A stretch of DNA of 64,000 nt from Pseudomonas sp. Seg1 (GTDB lineage: Bacteria; Pseudomonadota; Gammaproteobacteria; Pseudomonadales; Pseudomonadaceae). Below, piece by piece: positions 57,858 through 64,000 of this stretch; the stretch's first letter is position 1; each line of letters starts with the position of its first letter. The stretch lies in contig NZ_AP021903.1 in assembly GCF_018326005.1 (NCBI RefSeq), forward strand, positions 870,001 to 934,000, read 5' to 3'. The notes beneath the pieces are model-generated. The model worked only from the letters and a program-made list of their open reading frames with translations. It was not told the origin of the DNA and searched no databases. The position numbers and the translations under genes are program-made.

Positions 57858-58246
57858 TGGTGGAGCCGGGGGGATTTGAACCCCCGTCCGCCAGTACTCC
57901 GCTGTCGGTACTACATGCGTAGCCGTGTCTATTAAGTTAACCCTCAGCGACCCGACGGGCAGGGTGCTTTGGGCGAGTTGTGTAAGTTTTAGCCGCTTCG
58001 TCCACAACGTACTGCACGGCGATTCTGTTCTATATGACAATCATTTTGGGTTTACAGACATCCCCTGATGATTGCTGGACCCGAAGGTACCAGGAGCATT
58101 GTCAGCTGCAATTAAGCAGCGAGAGCAACACCGTATTGGTCGTCATTGGCAACTATAAGTAGTTGCAACAGTGGATTTACGACTTCTGTTACCAAGTCGG
58201 CATGCACCTAAAGTTTCGCAACCGGCGTCGAATCCTAAACGGCCCC
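57858..58246 (-). ncRNA. ssrA: Transfer-messenger RNA (tmRNA)
   Basis: A 389-nt RNA that rescues stalled ribosomes. The 5' end GGGGCCG pairs with the 3' acceptor end CGGCTCCACCA (57858 onward), and the T-loop GGTTCAAATCC is intact. The tag frame at 58112-58150 encodes the resume Ala then NDDQYGVALAA and TAA. The 3' CCA is genome-encoded. No integrase lies next to this common attachment site. Confidence 0.97.
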
Positions 58247-58311
58247 GAACTCATTGCTCTGTACATCTTGATGAGCAACAAGCCTGCGCAGTGTACGCCA
58301 AACGACGTGGG

Positions 58312-58335
58312 AAGGCCAACCCGAAGGTTGGCCTT
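58312..58335 (-). terminator. Hairpin terminator of the small secreted protein gene
   Basis: On the minus strand AAGGCCAACC and GGTTGGCCTT form a 10-bp stem with a UUCG tetraloop. It starts 9 nt past the end of the 58344 gene. Confidence 0.8.
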
Positions 58336-58343
58336 GTGGTGTT

Positions 58344-58619
58344 TCAGTTGCGCGTCGGATTGCGAATCTGCATTTTGGTGATCAGTGCTGAAGTGACCTC
58401 TACGCAATCCTTGTCATTACCGGCCGCTTGAGCCGCTTCGGCTTTTTCCTGAGCTTCCTTGACATTGTTCATGGACGTTTCAGGAATGGACGGCTGGCTG
58501 GTGACGAAGTCCTTGATGGTTTGAAGATTCCCGGCACAAAGGTCTTTGTCTGCCGCAAACACCGGCGACGTCAGCAGGGCACCAGCGATGAACAATCCAG
58601 CAATTGCAGAATGCTTCAT
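58344..58619 (-). CDS. Small secreted helical protein, paralogue A
   Basis: A 91-residue protein with signal peptide (MKHSAIAGLFIAGALLTSPVFA). The mature part is about 69 residues with two cysteines (DLCAGN, KDCVEV) and a predicted helical hairpin. It is similar to the product of 58824 in signal, the CxxNLQTI motif, the late Cys and length. Function unknown. AAGGAG precedes the ATG at 58619. Confidence 0.8.
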   Translation of the reverse strand: MKHSAIAGLFIAGALLTSPVFAADKDLCAGNLQTIKDFVTSQPSIPETSMNNVKEAQEKAEAAQAAGNDKDCVEVTSALITKMQIRNPTRN

Positions 58620-58823
58620 GGGTATCTCCTTGAACGGTTGGTCTCGGTGCTGCCGGACGATCTGGCGGCGATGCCGAGGTCGTAACAGGCCGCGTTCGTA
58701 TCGGGCCTGATCAATCGACCGCGACGACACACAGGAATTCGGTTTTTTTTACAGCGGGTATGAAACGCACGAATCATCACCCCAAACCGGTCAGGCCGAT
58801 TCAAAGACTAGTCGGCTCCTGGA

Positions 58824-59105
58824 TTATTTGTTGGTGTTGCCGGTGGTTTTCTGGATTTCCAGAATGATTTGCTGGGTTTCCGCCAGACATTCGTCGATCT
58901 TGCCTTGGGCTTTCAGGGCCCGGGCTTTGCTCACACTGGCCGAGACGCGCGAATTCAGATCCGGCGACGTCTGGTACTGCGCCTTGGCGTTGTCGATTGT
59001 CTGCAAATTCGCCTCGCACAAGCTCTCTGGCTTGTCAGCGGCGAAGGAAGAAGAGGCCATTATCGAGGCCGTAACGAAAAGACCTAACAGTACAGAACGC
59101 TTCAT
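58824..59105 (-). CDS. Small secreted helical protein, paralogue B
   Basis: A 93-residue protein with signal peptide MKRSVLLGLFVTASIMASSS then FA. The mature part has two cysteines (SLCEAN, DECLAE), the NLQTI motif and a C-terminal helix ending TTGNTNK. It is a tandem paralogue of 58344-58619, with each gene having its own AAGGAG-GATACC-like leader. The start ATG at 59105 was chosen by signal and ribosome site. The 204 nt between the pair contain no gene. Confidence 0.8.
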   Translation of the reverse strand: MKRSVLLGLFVTASIMASSSFAADKPESLCEANLQTIDNAKAQYQTSPDLNSRVSASVSKARALKAQGKIDECLAETQQIILEIQKTTGNTNK

Positions 59106-59171
59106 GAGTATCTCCTTGCACCGAGGAGTCCACACTTCGCTGACCGTGACAGCAGGCCACCGAAAAGAGGA

Positions 59172-59196
59172 CAAGCCCCGAGTGTTCGGGGCCTGT
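59172..59196 (-). terminator. Terminator of the lut-dld operon
   Basis: GCCCCGA and TCGGGGC form a 7-bp stem with a four-base loop, about 40 nt after the dld stop on the minus strand. The T tail is interrupted. Confidence 0.7.
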
Positions 59197-59235
59197 TCTG
59201 TGGACTGCCGTCTCGCGCAGGGGTTCTGTTTTTCT

Positions 59236-62042
<2,807 letters not shown>

Positions 62043-62046
<4 letters not shown>

Positions 62047-62714
62047 TGGTCCTCCAGAATCAGAACCACCAGGTCTTTCGGACCGTGGGCGCCGTAGGCC
62101 AGCACTTGTTCGATGTCAGCGGTTTTCGATGGGCCGGATACCAGCAGCGCGTTGGTCGGCATGCCTTGTGCCCACTCGAATTCCTGTTGCACCTGATAGA
62201 AGTTGTCGCGGATTTCGCTGGCCTTGAGCAGGGCGAAATGCACAGGCGGCACCAGACTCATTAGCCGTGGTTCTTCACGGGTTGGCCACAGAATCAGGCT
62301 GCCGGTGGCGGCGATAGCGCCGAGGGTGCCGGTGAGGCTGGCGGGAGTGTCGTTGAACAGCTCGGCTTTCCATTCTTCCATCGGCCGGTCGTAGGATTTC
62401 AGCGTCGGCAGATCAGGATTGTTCGCCCAGTGCTGTGTGATTTTTTCACCGTGCCGCGTAGTCGGTGCGAACAGCAGGCTTGGCAGCTGGCGGTCGCGCA
62501 GCAATTGCGCGAGCAGTGCCGGCCATTCTTTATCAGAGGTCAGATGGATTTCGGTGTGTACCGCTTCCATCAGTTTGCGCAGTTGCGGGATACGTTGTTC
62601 GGCGCTGTAGGTGTAAGGCTGCGTTACCAGATCGACGTCGAAGTCGTCGGAGATCGGCGTGGCGCCGGTCAGACTTTTCCGCAGTTTTCCGAGGATATTT
62701 TGCTTGGCGCTCAT
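62043..62714 (-). CDS. lutC: Lactate utilisation protein LutC (YkgG)
   Basis: A 223-residue LUD-domain protein, one subunit of the LutABC L-lactate dehydrogenase complex. Landmarks are SLTGTLGAIAATGSLILWPT and PPVHFALLKASEI with the C-terminal GPSKTADIEQVLAYGAHGP. It overlaps lutB upstream and dld downstream by 4 nt each. Confidence 0.94.
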
Positions 62715-64000
62715 TTGCGGTCTCCCTGTTTGGCCAGATGCTCGCGGGCCATGTCATGCAACGAGCGGGCGGCGGGTTTCGGCGCACTGTGGTTCTGCGT
62801 CCACGGGCCGACGTTGCTTGGCGTCAGGGCGCGCAGGCGCGTGGCGAAGAAGCCGAACAATCGATACAAGGTCGGCGAGCTGTTGAGCCTGGCCCAGGCG
62901 TTCCAGATGAAACGCTCCTTGCGCGAATACTTGCTGCCCTGGCCGCGCATTACTTGATGTGGGCTGTCCGGTGCTTTGACGTTCTCTTCACGTAGGCGAC
63001 GGAGGATCGCCGGGATAGGAATTTTTACCGGGCATACTTCACCGCAGGCACCGCACAGCGAAGAGGCGCTCGGGTGATCCGGAACCTTGGCCAGACCGAC
63101 CATGTGCGGCGTGATGATTTTGCCGATCGGACCCGGATAGACCTCGCCGTAGGTGTGGCCGCCGACGCGGGTGTAGACCGGGCAATGGTTCATGCACGCG
63201 CCGCAGCGAATGCAGTTGAGGGTCTGGCGCAGTTCACTGTCGGCAAAGGCCTGGCTGCGACCGTTGTCGAGCAGCACCAGATGCACTTCCTGCGGGCCGT
63301 CGAGTTCGTGTTCCTTGCGCGGGCCGGAGATCATGTTGACGTAGGTGGTGATCGGAATGCCCAGCGCCGAGCGGGTCAGCAGCGATAGTAGTGGCACCAC
63401 ATCGCGCAGGTTCTCGACGACTTTTTCGATGCCGGTGACGGCGATATGCACGGGCGGCACGGTGGTGGTCATGCGCCCGTTGCCTTCGTTTTCCACCAGC
63501 AGCAGGGTGCCGGTTTCGGCTACGGCGAAGTTGACGCCGGAGACGCCGATGTCCGCTTCGAAGAATTTCTGCCGCAGGACTCTGCGACCGATTTGAATGA
63601 GTTGGTCAACGTCCTTGGTGTACTCCACGCCAAGTTTGTCGTGGAACAAGGACGCGACCTGACCGGCATTCTTGTGGATCGCCGGCATAATGATGTGTGA
63701 AGGCTTCTCGTGGTCGAGCTGGACGATGTATTCCCCCATATCGGACTCCAGGCATTCAACACCTTGAGCCTCGAGGAAATGGTTCATCTCCATCTCTTCG
63801 CTGACCATCGATTTGCCCTTGATCACTTGCCGCGCCTCGTGAGCGCGGATGATCGAGAGGACGATGCCATTGGCCTCGTCCACCGTCTCCGCCCAGTGCA
63901 CTGTCACACCGTTGCGGGTCAGGTTCTGTTCCAGTTGCTCGAGCAGGTCGGGCAACTTGGAGAGCGCACGCGCCCTGATCGAGTTGCCCAGGGCACGCAA
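62711..64000 (-). CDS. lutB: Lactate utilisation Fe-S protein LutB (YkgF), 5'-truncated by window end
   Basis: 429 residues of LutB, with the N-terminus beyond the window (full-length members are about 480). The LUD domain includes VIKGKSMVSEEMEMNHFLEA and GVNFAVAETGTLLLVENEG, and the SGPRKEHELDGPQEVHLVLL core. A ferredoxin-like domain follows with CIRCGACMNHCP near residue 265 and CGACGEVCPVKIP near 318. It carries electrons in L-lactate oxidation. The upstream gene, probably lutA, and a permease are expected outside the window. Confidence 0.93.
   Translation of the reverse strand: MRALGNSIRARALSKLPDLLEQLEQNLTRNGVTVHWAETVDEANGIVLSIIRAHEARQVIKGKSMVSEEMEMNHFLEAQGVECLESDMGEYIVQLDHEKPSHIIMPAIHKNAGQVASLFHDKLGVEYTKDVDQLIQIGRRVLRQKFFEADIGVSGVNFAVAETGTLLLVENEGNGRMTTTVPPVHIAVTGIEKVVENLRDVVPLLSLLTRSALGIPITTYVNMISGPRKEHELDGPQEVHLVLLDNGRSQAFADSELRQTLNCIRCGACMNHCPVYTRVGGHTYGEVYPGPIGKIITPHMVGLAKVPDHPSASSLCGACGEVCPVKIPIPAILRRLREENVKAPDSPHQVMRGQGSKYSRKERFIWNAWARLNSSPTLYRLFGFFATRLRALTPSNVGPWTQNHSAPKPAARSLHDMAREHLAKQGDRK

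Noticed and set aside
57858..58246. Prophage or island integrated at ssrA
   Set aside because: No integrase, no displaced 3' tmRNA copy and no atypical genes next to the CCA end.

Overview
The window is a 64 kb chromosomal segment of a fluorescent-group Pseudomonas, probably the P. fluorescens/koreensis side of the genus. The evidence is the high-GC coding style, the recC-recB-recD order behind an rRNA operon, the YfiBNR c-di-GMP module, Pseudomonas-type REP/REPIN palindromes in most intergenic gaps, DUF6124 and DUF3077-like genes, and a tmRNA whose tag reads ANDDQYGVALAA. No phage, integrase, transposase or CRISPR array is visible.

Layout. Positions 1-2790 are the 3' four-fifths of a 23S rRNA, the 5S rRNA and a strong terminator. 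recC, recB and recD (2899-12142) follow as overlapping genes. yfiR-yfiN-yfiB (12262-14602) encode the periplasmic repressor, membrane diguanylate cyclase and outer-membrane lipoprotein that set c-di-GMP output. Between yfiB and a convergent LysR gene lies a small minus-strand cassette (14603-15796). It holds an orphan colicin E3-type ribonuclease domain, two probable immunity genes, and a diverged duplicate of the 3' end of the flanking LysR gene. mmsA-mmsB (valine catabolism) are divergent from that LysR gene. Positions 19355-27400 are a mosaic of small redox and stress genes: cupin, MerR plus quinone reductase, TauE/SafE permease, ABM monooxygenase, mdaB, two LysR regulators and an SDR, ending in a Fic AMP-transferase with a small convergent ORF. 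Positions 28055-31740 are a GntP permease, RpiR regulator and D-aminoacylase operon.

Positions 35460-46545 are the most interesting metabolic block: an AraC regulator, an AGPS-like FAD enzyme, a GlpD-like dehydrogenase, an FGGY kinase, a Zn-phospholipase-C-like secreted protein, and a DUF1302/DUF1329 outer-membrane pair. Together they could form a route for scavenging glycerol ethers or glycerolipids; this is inference. A 7-unit, 135-bp tandem array abuts the AraC gene, and each complete unit carries a copy of the last codons of that gene fused to a REPIN.

Positions 46601-47773 are a FitAB-type toxin-antitoxin pair with a perfect operator, plus an orphan HigA-like antitoxin. Next come a chemoreceptor with a candidate sigma-28 promoter, an envelope group (histidine phosphatase, PAP2, ArnT-like transferase, GNAT), two uncharacterised secreted proteins, a PliI-like lysozyme inhibitor, ssrA (tmRNA), two paralogous small secreted proteins, and the 3' part of a lactate-utilisation operon (lutB-lutC-dld) cut by the window end.
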